Below, piece after piece: positions 24,714 to 36,800 of a stretch of DNA of 64,000 nt. Every line of letters begins with the position of its first letter. The stretch's first letter is position 1. Below the pieces are notes generated by a model. That model was given only the letters and a program-made list of their open reading frames with translations. It made no database searches and was not told where the DNA came from. A program made the position numbers and the translations under genes. Origin of the DNA: Lasiosphaeria ovina. Taxonomy: Eukaryota; Ascomycota; Sordariomycetes; Sordariales; Lasiosphaeriaceae. Location of the stretch: NCBI GenBank assembly GCA_033439765.1, contig JAULSN010000012.1:558001-622000 (forward strand), written 5' to 3'.

Positions 24714-27327
24714 TCACATGCACAGCAGGGTCACGACCAGCGCCGAGAACAGCACGGCAAACCCCAGGCTGCTGTTAGCAGCGCCGGGCGCGGCGGCGCT
24801 ATCCTTGGCGAGCTCGGCGTTGATGGAGAAGCGGCCGTCGGTGCGCATGACGCTCATGTTCACCGCGACGCGGGAGCCGGCAACGCAGAACTTGGCGGGG
24901 TCGTTCCACGTAGCATCGACGGTGCGCATCCAGACGGCGGCGGGCCCGTACAGCATCTCCTGGGTGTAAAAGATGCGGCAGTTGGCGGGCTGGTACAGGA
25001 ACTGCATGGGGATCTCGGCGTTGCCGCGCATGAAGGCGTTCTTGCCGTTGACGGCGCCGGGGCTCGCCGGGCTGAAGGCGCGCGTCAGCGCGTAGCCCTC
25101 GTCGAGCAGCGCGATCTCGCTGTCGGTCACGTTGTCGGCCGGGCTGAGGATCAGCGTGGCGGTCGCCGCCGCCGAGATGTCCTGGAAGTAGAAGATCTGC
25201 GCGCCCTCGACGCCGCCCACCGACTGCATCGGCCCCGTCTGCGGCCGGCCGCCGATCGACGTCGTCTGGATGCCCACCTGCAGGATCATGAGGTACGAGA
25301 ACAGCGTGCACGTCGAGCCGCAGGTGCCGTCGGTGAGGATGACGACGTCAGCGGGAGCGAACACGGCCGGCGGCGGATTGGCCCGCGTGCCGGTGCCCGT
25401 CAGGTTGAAGTCGGCGCTCGTCATGTTGAGCGGTGCGTCCTGGTACGCGGTGAACGTGTCGCCCATGAGGCTGACGGGCGCCAGGATCTCGTCGACCGAC
25501 GTCAGGTTCCGCCCATCGGGCGTCAGCACGCCGCCCGGCACCAGGTTGCTAATGATGCTACTCTGCTGCAGAATGGCAAAAGCCTGCGCCTGCGTTTGCG
25601 CTGCCGCGTCCGAGGCCTGCTCCACGTTCACCTCGCTCCCGCTCCCGTTGAAGTTGGCAATCTGGTCGAGGAACCGGCCCGAGGTCTGCGCCATCAGGGC
25701 GAGGCTCTTGGTTAGGCGCATGTTGTCGGCCTGGAAGAAGGGCGCGTCGGGGAAGATCTAGCAAGGGATGTGTGTTAGTAGAACGTTCTCAAGATACTAA
25801 TAACCCCCCTCGGAGAAGACAAGAGAAAGCCTGACGAACCTGGGCAAAAAGCTCGTATCCGGCCACGACGAAGCCGCCGCCGTTGGCAGACACATCAATG
25901 ACCAGCTTTTTCTTGTTCTGCTGCTTGCACTCGGCGAGGAACTTGGCGACGGTGTCTTGGAAGTCGACAAGATAATCGACGGCGGAGATGTCGCCGTTGG
26001 GAGAAAACGCCGACACGGCGAGAACAGCAACGTCGTCGTAGCCCGTCCCGTTCAAGAAATAGCCAGAGGTGACGTTAGCGCCTTTGTCTCGGATGACGGG
26101 GAACGGGTAGCCCTCGATGGTGGGCGCGGGAGTCGCCTGCACGGTGACAGAGCTGGGGGTTGCTGTTGTCGACGTCGAGGTGGCAGCGGCGGCGGCCGCC
26201 GTCACAGCCGGGGCCAGATCCGGATTGCAGAAGCGGTTGTAAAAGTCCTCCCCATTCGTGACACCCGTGAAGTTGGCTCCGGGCCGGACAATGGCAAAGT
26301 TGTCCTCGGTTCTCACCTCGCCAGTGTCGTACGTGATGGTCAGGTTGTTGCCGAAAGGGTCCGACGAGGCGGCAACGAATGTCGTGGCGCCAGGGAACGC
26401 ATAAGACTGCATGCCGGCATTCCACTGCGAGTCCGGGTCCTGGTAGCCGCTGAACACGACGTTGCGTCGCTCAATGACCGTGGCCGCGTCCTCCCCGTTG
26501 ATCTTGACAATGGACCGAGGCATGGTTCCGTTCCGTCCGCTGGTGCTGTTCAGATCGGCTAGTTATTTCAAACCGACGTTAGTAACTCAACACGAAAACT
26601 GTCTCACAATGAAATAGTCTGGACGGCATTTACCAAAATGATAGAGCTTAGGAACCTGGATTCCATCCACCGAGACAGAGACAATGTCGTTGGAGAACGT
26701 GTTCCTGAACCCAAAGGCTCTGAAAGCGTCCGGGCGGTAGGCGAAGTGGCCATCGTGAGCCGAGGTAATCAAGTATAGAATGGCCAGCTGGAAATCAAAC
26801 TCGCTGGCATAGCCGCCGGCGGCCGCCTTTGCCGCAATCTTGTCGAGGCCGCCCTCGATGTCGACGGGCGCGAAGCCGTACATCGGGGGCGGGTTCTTGA
26901 GGAAGGCCAGCGAGCTCTGCCACTGAACAAACGCCTTCAGACTCTTGACGAGCCTCGCGGCCGGCTCGGGCTTGTTGGGGACCGTTGACAAGCACTCGAT
27001 CGCGAGGGAAGCCGAGACGGTGGGCGTTGCTGGGGCAATGTAAGTTTCAAGTCACTGTTCTCAGTCTCACTGAACGGGGCCACAGCCGCCACCAAGTATT
27101 CATATAACCACATAATCAAACCAGAGCCGGGGAGACTAATTACCCTGGGGACTGGCAGCGAGAAGCGAGTCCGTCGCCGACGCAACAGCAGCGCACGCGT
27201 TGGGGTTGGGCGCGTTCACGGCGGCCGCAGAGACCTTCGCCGCCGCCGGCACGGCGACGACGCCTCCAAAGATGCCGAACGCATGAACAGCGAGAAATGC
27301 AGCGAGCCCGCGCCTGGAGAGCCCCAT
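24714..27327 (-). CDS. S41-family (tail-specific/CPAF-like) protease-like protein, 780 aa
   Basis: Four exons (27327-27144, 27029-26634, 26558-25840, 25757-24714) sum to 781 codons. Residues 1-25 form a signal peptide. The body resembles the fungal peptidase S41 proteins typified by UstP: an N-terminal helical part (SAHDGHFAYRPD, about 155-165), a Thr/Ser-rich insert, a strand ending VIDVSANGGG, and the nucleophile region TDGTCGSTCTLFSY with the candidate serine at about 581. The last ~20 residues are hydrophobic after a small-residue/Asn-Ser stretch, suggesting a GPI anchor signal. Many N-x-S/T sites fit a secreted glycoprotein at the cell surface. UstP itself sits in a ribosomal-peptide (ustiloxin) cluster, but I see no precursor peptide or DUF3328 gene nearby, so a metabolite role is not supported. 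Confidence 0.88.
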
Positions 27328-28514
27328 GATGAAAACGAGAAAAAAAACGAGAGTAAGGGCAGCGGTTGATCACCAGGTCGGGCTGCTGAAGAGCAAAGAG
27401 GCGCGCAAGGGAAAGAGGAAGGCGCGCGAAAGGAAAAAGAAAAAGAACGAGATTTCGCGCGAGACCTGATCGCGAAAGGAGTGGCCAAGAGGGAGAGGGA
27501 GGAGGGAGGAAAAGAGGTTGTCTCCACGACCAGGCCTCCACAGATTATAATTAGATTTATCGGCGCGCTCCTCATAAGATCGAAAGGAAAGAGACGAAAA
27601 AGCGATAGATGATTAAGGCGCTAGGCAGGCAGATTGAGCCGAGAGCGACATCTGAAGCACACGAGTCGATCCGCAAAACTAAAACACATAGCCCCCCATG
27701 GCTAAAGAATTTCCGCATGGCGTGTAAACACCAGATGAAACGTGCAACATGTGCGCGCGCAGTGCCCAACAGCCGGGAGAAAGAGGCCAAGGTAGCTCCT
27801 GCGCCGAAGATCCATCTCACCACCAACGCCTACTCCTGTTGGGGCAAAAATGTAATTCCTAGTCTCCAATCATCCATGCGTTGCGCACTGGGCGCGGGCC
27901 CAGGGCATTGGTATGGTAGGGGCGGCGACCTCAGATCCCGAGGCGCTTTTCTTAATCTTGCTGACCGTTTGCACCAACCGAGTGCGGGCATGGCATCATC
28001 GTACCAAACGTCGCTTCGTCAATGCGTCCAAAGGCGAGCGGCCAACATGCTATCTCTCGCCAATGGCGCGGCTGCTCCGCCGTCCGCAGGCCGTCCGTCG
28101 ACGACCCCCACGGGGCCCCAAAACCAACGAGCGGACGGAAGTTTTATAACAGTTGGATTCCGGTCCCCAGCCCGCCGCCCGCTCCCGGTGGTTTTTTTCT
28201 GGCTATTGCTTGGCTTGGAGTAACTTGTTCGATCACCACATTCAAGCTTATCGCCTGCTCCCGCACCGTTGGGCGGGGTTCCGGCTGACGGTGCCGTTTG
28301 ATCGACACCCATCGGTACCGATCAGCCTACTGCATGTTGGTTACATACACAGCACAGTAGAATGGAGCCATTGTAGACACTAGATAGGAACTAGATCATT
28401 GATTATGGTATCCAGGATTGGGATTAGAGCAGTTTACTAAGTCTTCTGCGAGGGCTGCAATAACAAAAACAAAGATAGCTCACGTGACACTAATTAATCA
28501 GAACTGGTCTGCGA
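27328..28514. other. Intergenic region upstream of the S41-like gene
   Basis: Contains a purine-rich stretch (27,340-27,500) just upstream of the S41-like start, likely 5' UTR or core promoter pyrimidine tract on the minus strand, and the 3' flank of the GH7 gene. No further gene supported. Confidence 0.5.
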
Positions 28515-29910
28515 TCACTTGGCCTTGTAAGTGGAGCCGATCTCGCCGCTCTTGACGTTGGAGAACTTGACCTGGGTCCATAGGGCATTGGCCGTGATGT
28601 CCGCCGTGGTCCCTTCGTCGGGCTTGCACGGCCCGCGGCCAGTACCTGGGTCCTTGGCCGGGTCCGCCGTCGCCGGCCATGTGCCGTCGAGCCACTTCAT
28701 CGAGCTTCCATTGTCGTTCCAGACGCTAAAGACGAGCACCATGCCCCTGTCGAGCGACTCCCCCATGCCTGTCAGGCCCCCCTGGGCGGCAAAGGCATTG
28801 ACGGCGCCAAAGGCCTTCTTCTCCTGGGCGCAGAACTCGTCCGTGATGCTGTTGCCGCGGTCGATGCCCGGCACCTGGATCTGCGCGTTCTCGATGACCT
28901 TGCCGCCCTGAACGTACAGGCGGCGGATCTCGCGTAGCGCTCCGGTGCCAGTGCCGTTGGTCGTCAGGAACTGCGTCACCACGGTGAACTTGCGGCTCGT
29001 GTCCACGGTCGCGTTCGGCTCGTAGTAGGACAGCTGCCCGAGGCGGTGCGCGTTGAAGTCGCACCCATCCTTGTCGCAGACGCTGCCGTACTTGTTGGGG
29101 TTGCCACACAGCGCGCCGGTGCACTTGTAGACGCCAGTGACGTTGCACGGGTGCGGTGTGAATGCTGTGGCGCGGCTGTTGGCTTCCCAGATGTCCATCT
29201 CGGAGCAGCAGGCGCCATATTTTCCAATGTTCGCCTGGGGCAATGTGTCAGCCTGCCGGACGTGGATATTTGTGCTGCTGCGGCTACCATCTTACCTCGC
29301 CATTGATAAAGGCTGGTGTTGGGCACTGAGCATCGCAGTATCCGGTGCCGTATTTAGCACCAGCAGGGTTGAGTGCACTTCTTCCTCCGTCCGCCTCCAT
29401 CTCACTGAAATAGAGGGCGCCGTTGGTGCCGCACGGGAGCTTGCTGACGTCGACATCGAACGTGAACTCCTTGTCGAGAAGCGAGAACATGTCATAGGTT
29501 GTGTCATTCGCGAGCAGGTAGACTCTAGGCGATGCCAAGCTCATGCCCGTTGTCCTGTTGACGAAAAGGGTCAACGTCAACTCGCTGCCGTTGGTCGAGA
29601 TGCCGGCATCCGAGTAGTTGGTGCCCTCGAGGGCACAGTTGGCGGAGCAAGTCTTTGCATCGGGACAGAGCGTCGTGTTCAGGCCGTCTGCTTTGCAGTT
29701 CGAGTAGTCGGGGGCGTGCGTCCACCTGTAGTCCGAGTCCAGCACTACCGATGTGTTCTTCTCCACGCAGCCTCCCTTGATGGTGCATTCCCAGCTGGGG
29801 AGCAGTGGATGGACTTCGGGGGTGCTAGTCCCCATCTGCTGTGCGAGAGCAGAGGTGACCAGCACGGCAGAAACGAGAGACAGCCTTGCAGCCATAGTTG
29901 TGTGCGGCAA
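28515..29910 (-). CDS. Secreted GH7 endo-beta-1,4-glucanase (Cel7B/EG1-like), 444 aa
   Basis: Two exons (29910-29296, 29234-28515) separated by a 61-bp intron. An N-terminal signal peptide ends near ALAQQ; a second Met five codons in (29895) is an alternative start. The catalytic GH7 motif EMDIWE lies at about residues 217-222, with Glu217 as expected nucleophile and Glu222 as acid/base, preceded by paired cysteines. LPCGTNGALYFSEM and GYCDAQCP are family landmarks. The loops that form the closed tunnel of cellobiohydrolases are missing between the latter and the active site, which points to an endoglucanase. There is no linker or carbohydrate-binding module at the C-terminus. It would cut internal bonds of cellulose outside the cell. 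A cellobiohydrolase assignment is the main alternative. Confidence 0.93.
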
Positions 29911-30910
29911 TGTAGTGGACGGGACTGAGCAAGGAGACGATAGTCACGAGGAATTCAGGGACCAAAGCATGCCTCAAGCCACGCAACCCGGATCGAGAGG
30001 CCCTTATGTCCTCGCGGAAGGGCTCTTGGCCCCGGATTTCCAGCTGCCCATTCTCCGCCATCCAAGACACGGGAGGGGAATTCAGGGACGAGATCTGAGA
30101 TGAGCTCATGACGGCGATATTGTCAATTTGCGTGTCGACTTGTCCCGGCGGCTCGCAGAGCGGCTCCGAGATCGTTGGGAGAGATTTTTCGTCACTACCG
30201 AATCCCTAACCCGCCCGATAGATAAGTTAGGTAGTCGTTTATCCGAGACAGGCCGACGTGGTTGGCGGACCGGAGAAGCACTGACGACCGCTGCGGGCCC
30301 ATCGCGGCGGAGTGCTCTATTATGAGCGAGCCAGTCGGCGCCGCTCCTAGGTGCTCTTGGCTGCGGAGAAACCCTGCAAGTCTGATCCAGCGCGGTGGGT
30401 TTTTTGCGGATATTTGCTCATCGTGTGGGTAAATGTGCGGCAGAGGAAATCAGTCTCTAGGTTCATGCGGCGAGATGGGCGCGAGTCGGTAACGACGGGA
30501 GACGGATGACGACCAAAAATGGACGGGATCAAGTGCTGAAGGGATCCTGCGGATCATCAGCTCCGCTAGATTTCAGGGCTTGTCGTGGCGTATGGACGGA
30601 CATTGGAGAATTGGGGAACTGCATGGCCACAGCGTGGCGGAAGGAACAATTAAGGTGTTCATTTTTAGTTAGGTAGGACCAGAACAGCCGGACTATTAGG
30701 TAACTACGACCCTGTTGAGCAAGCCACCTTCCTTCTCAGGGACAAATTAGGTCCAATACATTTGTCGGTACGGAATTAAGCCTTCCAAGGTTGGCCTTGT
30801 CCCATCAAGCATCCATCCTGCCGCATCCCGAAAACAACCCCACCATCGCTGTGGACGGCCGCTTTCCCACGTCGACAAGAGCAGCACCATCAAGACGCGA
30901 AGCTATCACC
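29911..30910. other. Divergent GH7/zinc-finger gene promoter region
   Basis: 1 kb between two divergent starts. No convincing gene; the open frame that runs into the zinc-finger gene from 30791 lacks an ATG before 30911. I did not find a clear TATA box for either gene. Confidence 0.5.
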
Positions 30911-32506
30911 ATGTCGCATGCACAACTATCCCAGCTGCTTCCTCTACCAGACGAAGAACTGAAGCAGATACTAGACTATGCATCGACCCTCTCCAAAGCC
31001 GAAGCCGCCGAGCATTTTAACAACCTCCTGGGTGACTCATCCCAAGTAATCGACTTCATCTCCTCCTTCAACGCGCGCCGCGCCGATCCCTCGACTTCCT
31101 CGGCCACCGCCCCCAGCTCTGGGCAGAGCTCGGAGATCGACGCAGTTCCCAAGAACCGCCGCGGGCCAAAGAAGAAGAAGCCGCCACTCCACACGCCGGC
31201 GCCTCGACAGGTCTCTTCGTTTGCACTTGCGCCGGGGACGACGGCATACCACAAGAAGAACCAGCAAGATGAATACATATCCGGCAAACCGTACACATCC
31301 ACGTCTGCAAATACCGGCGGGCCAAGCAGAGCCCCCCCTATAAAGTCAGCAACTCCGCCGCCCCAGCCCTCGAAGCTTCCTCCATCTGCTACGGGCTCGT
31401 TGGTGTCAGACCTAGGCCTACGCAAGCCCAACTCGAAGTCGAACCCGACGTCACGGGCATCGACCCCAGGTCCGTCTTCGAGGAACAATGGCAGCACCAC
31501 CAAGGTATCCATCGCGGGTGGCGTACCCATGCACGGCGCCTCGACCGCCCTGTCCGATCTCGAGCTAGCCATCCGCTCCCTCGAAATCACAACCAACCCT
31601 TCGCACGCCTCAAACACGGCAGCAGGTATTGCCTCGCGCCGCTGCAACTGCGTCGGGACACAGCATCCGCTTCTCGCCGCCACGCCCAACTGTCTCAACT
31701 GCGGCAAGGTTATCTGCATCAAGGAAGGGCTGGGCCCGTGCACATTCTGCGGCGAGCCACTACTGAGCTCGTCGGAGGTGCAAAACATGATCAAGGAGCT
31801 GCGGGCCGAGCGAGGCCGCGAGCGCATGGCAGCGGACCGGGACGCGCACAGGAGAGCAGACGTGAGCGTGATACCACGGCCGTTCACCAAGCCGCGGACA
31901 GGAAGCGAGGACATGAGCGCGGCCGAGTCTCGGGCGCTGGAACACCGGGACAGGCTGCTGGGATACCAAGCGCAGAATACGCAGCGCACGACCGTGCGTG
32001 ACGAAGCCGCCGACTTCGACGTCTCGCTTACGGGCAACATGTGGGCGAGCCCAGAGGAGCGGGCTCTGGCGCTGAAGAAACAGCAAAAGCTGATGCGCGA
32101 GATGGAGTGGAATGCGCTGCCCGAGTATGACAAGCGCCGCCAGGTGGTCAGCATCGATCTCGTCGGGAAGAAGGTGTTCCGGAAGATGACCAAGATCGAG
32201 CGTCCCCCCAGCCCGGACGAAGTGGACGAAGCCTTAGTTGGCGCCCCTCTGGCGACCACGGGCGGCAACAAGGGATACGGCGGGGCGTTTAGTCGGAACC
32301 CCCTTTTGAGCGGCCTTGTTAGGCCTGTCTATAACGCTAAGGGCAAGGGAGCAGAACTTGAAGGGCGGAAGGACAAGAGCACGAGGTGGCGCAGAGTGCA
32401 AGATGACTTGGAGAATAACGAGGCGGTTATTCTAGATGGCGGTGTCTATGGAGCGAGCCCCGGTCCCGGTACGGAGCAGGTTGGGGACGAGCCGGGTCGT
32501 GGATAA
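30911..32506 (+). CDS. C2HC5 zinc-finger protein, TRIP4/ASC-1 and Rqt4 homologue, 531 aa
   Basis: A single exon from ATG 30911 to TAA 32506. The N-terminus (about 1-55) contains the leucine-rich helical segment with ILDYASTLSKAEAAEHF typical of fungal Rqt4. A Pro/Ser/Lys-rich linker leads to the diagnostic C2HC5 finger at about residues 245-280 (CNC, H, CLNC, C, CTFC order). A charged helical segment (ELRAERGRERMAADR) and conserved DFDVSLTGNMWASPEERALALKKQQKLMREMEW follow, typical of the C-terminal half of the family. Yeast Rqt4 and human TRIP4 are subunits of the ASCC/RQT complex that binds ubiquitin on collided ribosomes and helps dissociate them. The assignment to that complex is by homology only. 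Confidence 0.87.
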   Translation: MSHAQLSQLLPLPDEELKQILDYASTLSKAEAAEHFNNLLGDSSQVIDFISSFNARRADPSTSSATAPSSGQSSEIDAVPKNRRGPKKKKPPLHTPAPRQVSSFALAPGTTAYHKKNQQDEYISGKPYTSTSANTGGPSRAPPIKSATPPPQPSKLPPSATGSLVSDLGLRKPNSKSNPTSRASTPGPSSRNNGSTTKVSIAGGVPMHGASTALSDLELAIRSLEITTNPSHASNTAAGIASRRCNCVGTQHPLLAATPNCLNCGKVICIKEGLGPCTFCGEPLLSSSEVQNMIKELRAERGRERMAADRDAHRRADVSVIPRPFTKPRTGSEDMSAAESRALEHRDRLLGYQAQNTQRTTVRDEAADFDVSLTGNMWASPEERALALKKQQKLMREMEWNALPEYDKRRQVVSIDLVGKKVFRKMTKIERPPSPDEVDEALVGAPLATTGGNKGYGGAFSRNPLLSGLVRPVYNAKGKGAELEGRKDKSTRWRRVQDDLENNEAVILDGGVYGASPGPGTEQVGDEPGRG

Positions 32507-33878
32507 AGATGAAGATGGATAATGGCACTTGCTGAGAAGCACCGCCTCTTTTTCCGCAGAGCAGGGAGGTTATTGCGCCAGCCTCTAGAGACGATTTTGC
32601 GTTGATGTATGGATCGAGAAGAACTCGACTTCATTCACCGGTCGTTGTGCTAGGACGAGGGACTTGGATATACGGGTAAATAGGTGCCTAGACATATACC
32701 CCTGGTTTTTGTAATCCCTGAATGTGAACTATTGACTCAACTATTGTCTATTCCATTCCCCGAGACACCGGCAAGCTCATGCCTTCTATTGCTAAGTTTT
32801 TTCTCGGAAAAGAACTTTGCAGCTAAAATTTCATGTGTGGCTTAAGCACACATGACTGTTCTTGCCATTTCTGGCACGAGAAAACATCTCTTGGCATCTC
32901 ACCGTCCTCTGAGCGGGGTTGACAGGTGGCGGAGACTTTTTTTATCCCAACTCGTGGTTTACCTAGACCTCAAAATCTAGAACTCAAATCTAGACTAGGT
33001 TCTTGAAACATCTCGAAAAACGCCGTTTCTATAGCAAGCAACCTACATTCTAGCTTAAACGTGTTCTTATATAACTTAGATAGTTGTAGAGGTATCCGTA
33101 GTTGAGAACAAGACGATGAATTCGGATTACTTATTGTCCAGGAGCGGTCTGGGTCTCGGCAATTATGGAGACCATTGTCTTTCCTTCACAACCGGTTGGG
33201 CGGCATGCATGGAAGCGGGCCCTCGCCTGCCCATGACTTTAGTGCAGCGACCCCCAGGCCCACCCGCCCAAGCTTCTTCTCACACTCAGCAGAACTGAGA
33301 GTGTGGTGTCCCACGGCCCACCGCCAGCGAGCGAGTCAGGCACTAGAGACAGCGCCGCGCGTGCATCCTCCACACCTCACAGCAAACCCAAGTCGCCCGA
33401 CGGCCAACGACAAGGTCTAATCTAATCGGCTCACAATCCACCGCCGGTCAAGCAGGTATTCCTCTCTTGGACTCGACAGCGTCTTCCGCATTCCAATGCC
33501 TGTTCGGAGCCGCTGGGCGCCATCACAGAAGTGACTGACCGACTGCCCATCGAGTCCGTCCTGTCACGTACGTTCGCTACAGGATCCCGACCCCGCAATT
33601 ATCGCATTTTGGACGCGTTCCGCGAGGCCTAAACCCTGCCCATCAACAAGTTTCGAGGCGCGATTGAACTCTTTCCGCGCTCCGATTCGCGCTAAAGACT
33701 CTCACCACTTCCTCCGCAGCACCATTGCTAGCTTCTGCCGACCCTGACGGAAACCTGCGCGCTGCGAACTGGTCTCCCAGCCAGGATGCTTTGACGGGAT
33801 CCTGTACCACGCGTTAATCGGCCTGGGCTGGTCCTCCCTCGCCCAAGCGAAGAAAGAAGAAAGAGCCTGACCGGCACC
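32507..33878. other. Intergenic region upstream of the sirtuin
   Basis: 1.4 kb between two same-strand genes. The first part is AT-rich. I see short frames only and no RNA gene. Confidence 0.5.
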
Positions 33879-36800
33879 ATGCCCACAACCCATGTTGTCC
33901 CCGATTCTGCGTCCTCGCTGCAGGACATTGCAAACTCTCTGTTCAAGGCGCGCAAGGTTGTTGTTATCACGGGTGCCGGCATAAGCACAAACTCGGGCAT
34001 CCCAGTACGTTTTGACGCGTCTTTCATCCCGTTCCGTCCCGTCCTCGCCGCGCTCCCACCAAGTCTGCTGTAGCTGACGATACTGCTAGGATTTCCGTTC
34101 CGAGAATGGCCTGTACTCCCTGATACAGGCCCAGTTTGACGCGGCCGAGGCGAAGGGCCCGCCGAGCAGCGAAGGCGATGCCGACGAGTCTGATGTGGTC
34201 GCGGAGAGCATTGACGAGAGGCCAGCAAAGCGACGGAAGATATCCCGCGACGAGACCACCCCCTCGCGCCAGGAACCAAAGGAATTTGTGAGAGTAGCAG
34301 TCCGGGATGTCGAAACCAAGTGCGAGGAGGAAGTGCTGGCGGAAAGTACGACGGAGGACGCGCCGGCGCCGGCTAAGTCTATTGAGGCGGCTGCCGCACT
34401 TGGCCCACCACCTCCCGGGAGCGACGTGATTATGGAAGAGATCGAGGCACGGCAGCATACTCCGGGCCCTCCCATTGAACCTCCCGGTGGCCTACTTTCC
34501 AGCGAGACCATCCGATGGGCCGGCGGAGATCAACCACCGGGTTCTTCACCTATGCTAACCCTCCTCCCGAGCCCAAAGCTAGCATCTGGGCCACCCTTTG
34601 TCTCTTCTCCCCCGAGTATGGCCCTGGATGCCCTGCGACTCCGGTCCGACTCGGACCAGACATACCCGCACACAATGAGTTCGTCGCCGCTTTCGTCGCC
34701 GCCCCCAATCATGTTCGACCCGTATCAAGAGTTGCTGAGGGGCGGCTCGAGCTCGTCGTCTCAGTCTTCAAGCCGACAAAGCATGTCGTCTCGAACACAA
34801 AGCGAGGAGCCATCTTCCGCCTCGACACCTCTGCTCACATCGCAGTCGTCGTTTGCCTCGTCAACTGGAAGAACGTCCCTCCCGAACATGAAAGGCAGAG
34901 ACTTGTTCGACGCGCAGATATGGTCCGATCCCATCAAGACGTCGGTGTTCTACACTTTTACCGCAACACTGCGGCAGAAAGTTCGGAGTGCTGAACCAAC
35001 AAGCAGCCATCAATTCGTCAGTGTCCTCCGTGATAGCCGAAAGCTTGTCCGGTGTTACACGCAGAATATCGACCAGCTTGAGGAGCGCGTGGGGCTCACA
35101 ACCTCGCTGTCGTTGGGGCCGGGAAGTCGCTATCGCTTCTCTCATCGAACGGGACGCGTCTCGGCAGTCGCCAGGGGGGTGGTCAAGGACGCAGAATCGT
35201 CTACCCAGAACCAAAGCCAGACACAGCAAAGCCAAGACGACACCCAGCCAGAGCAGCGACCGGGTTCAGGGTCGCAGCCCACCCCGAGCGCCTCCCAGGT
35301 TGAAGATAATCCGCCGGCTCAGCAAATCGGCGGTGAGCCTAGTCTTCTCGACGGTGCGAATGTTGTTACCATTCCCAACCCCCTTCCGCAGGCTCCGCCA
35401 AGTTCAGCTCCAGTCGCGAAGGTTGCTGTAGAGCCCACCGCCGCGGTTTCTGTACCTACACCTCCCAAGCGTGGTGTCGAGTGTGTCTGTCTTCACGGGT
35501 CTCTCGCCGAGCTTCGATGTTTTGTGTGCGCGAGGACCGCGTCCTGGGACGAGGATTCGCGTCAAGCTGACATACTTGCTGGTCGGCAGCCTACATGTCC
35601 GCATTGTGCAGGTGCGACGGCGGCGCGAGAAGAACGCGGCAAGCGGGCGCTCGGTGTCGGCAAGCTGCGGCCTGATATCGTCCTGTACGGCGAGGAGCAT
35701 CCCCACGCCCATCTTATTAGCCCCATTGTCCAGCACGATCTCTCCCTCGGGCCCGACATGCTGCTCATTTTGGGGACCAGCATGCGTGTCCACGGGCTGA
35801 AGGTGCTTGTAAAGGAATTCGCCAAGGCAGTTCACGATCGGGGAGGCAAGGTTGTCTTTGTCAACTTTACCAAGCCGCCAGAGAGTGTGTGGTCGGATGT
35901 CATCGACTATTGGGTGCAATGGGACTGCGATGCTTGGGTAGGCGATCTGCAACAGAGAAAACCGGCTTTATGGTTGCCTCCGGGCACGGTGCTGCCGGAG
36001 GATGAGAAGGCGAAGGCGTTGAAAGCATCCCGCAGACAGAGCGGAGTCGAGTCTGGCAAGCGTAAAGATGGCGCAAGCTCGGCCCCGAGAAAGCGCAAGG
36101 AGCAGGACAAGCCCGCCGCCAGGAAGCCGCCAACAGAAACATGCGATGTCATTGAGGTAGGCAAGGAGCCAGCCGAGGAGTGTCTGCATATTTCGTCCGA
36201 AGAGGTGGTGCCGGCAGTGCTGCCCCCACTTCCGGCCTCGTCTTCCCCACTTGCGACCAAGGTCACTGGGCCAAAAACAGTCAAGCTGTCTCCCAGAGAA
36301 CCAAAACTGAACCCCAACGCGAAACGTCCCGCGTCTGTACGCGACCACAAGCTGAACGGCGCATATCTGGTTAACAAAATTCTGAGCGACCTCCGCCGAC
36401 TCTCACGCGGGGGGGTCGACGATCTGCTACCCTCACCTCTATCTTCCTCTCAATCTTCTCAATCCTCACCTCATTCTTCTCAATCCTCGCCTCTTGCACC
36501 CGTCGCCAAAATGCCGCCAAAGAAGAGACAACGGAAGTCCGCGCCCGCAAAAGCAACAGGCGATCAGGCCCAAGAGCCAAACACGGCCACTGAATCGCAA
36601 GATAATGCCAATTTTGATCTTGGAGGTAACGATAACCAAATGAACCCTTCGCATTCAACATCGCAGACCGGCAATGCTGCTTCCTCCATGCCGGCAAAAG
36701 AGGATATAAAGATGTCTATCGAGGTAGACACCGACTCTATCTCCACTGCAGTAAAGTCCAGACCACGACAGAGAAAGTATTGGATGCTAGTTAACGGCCT

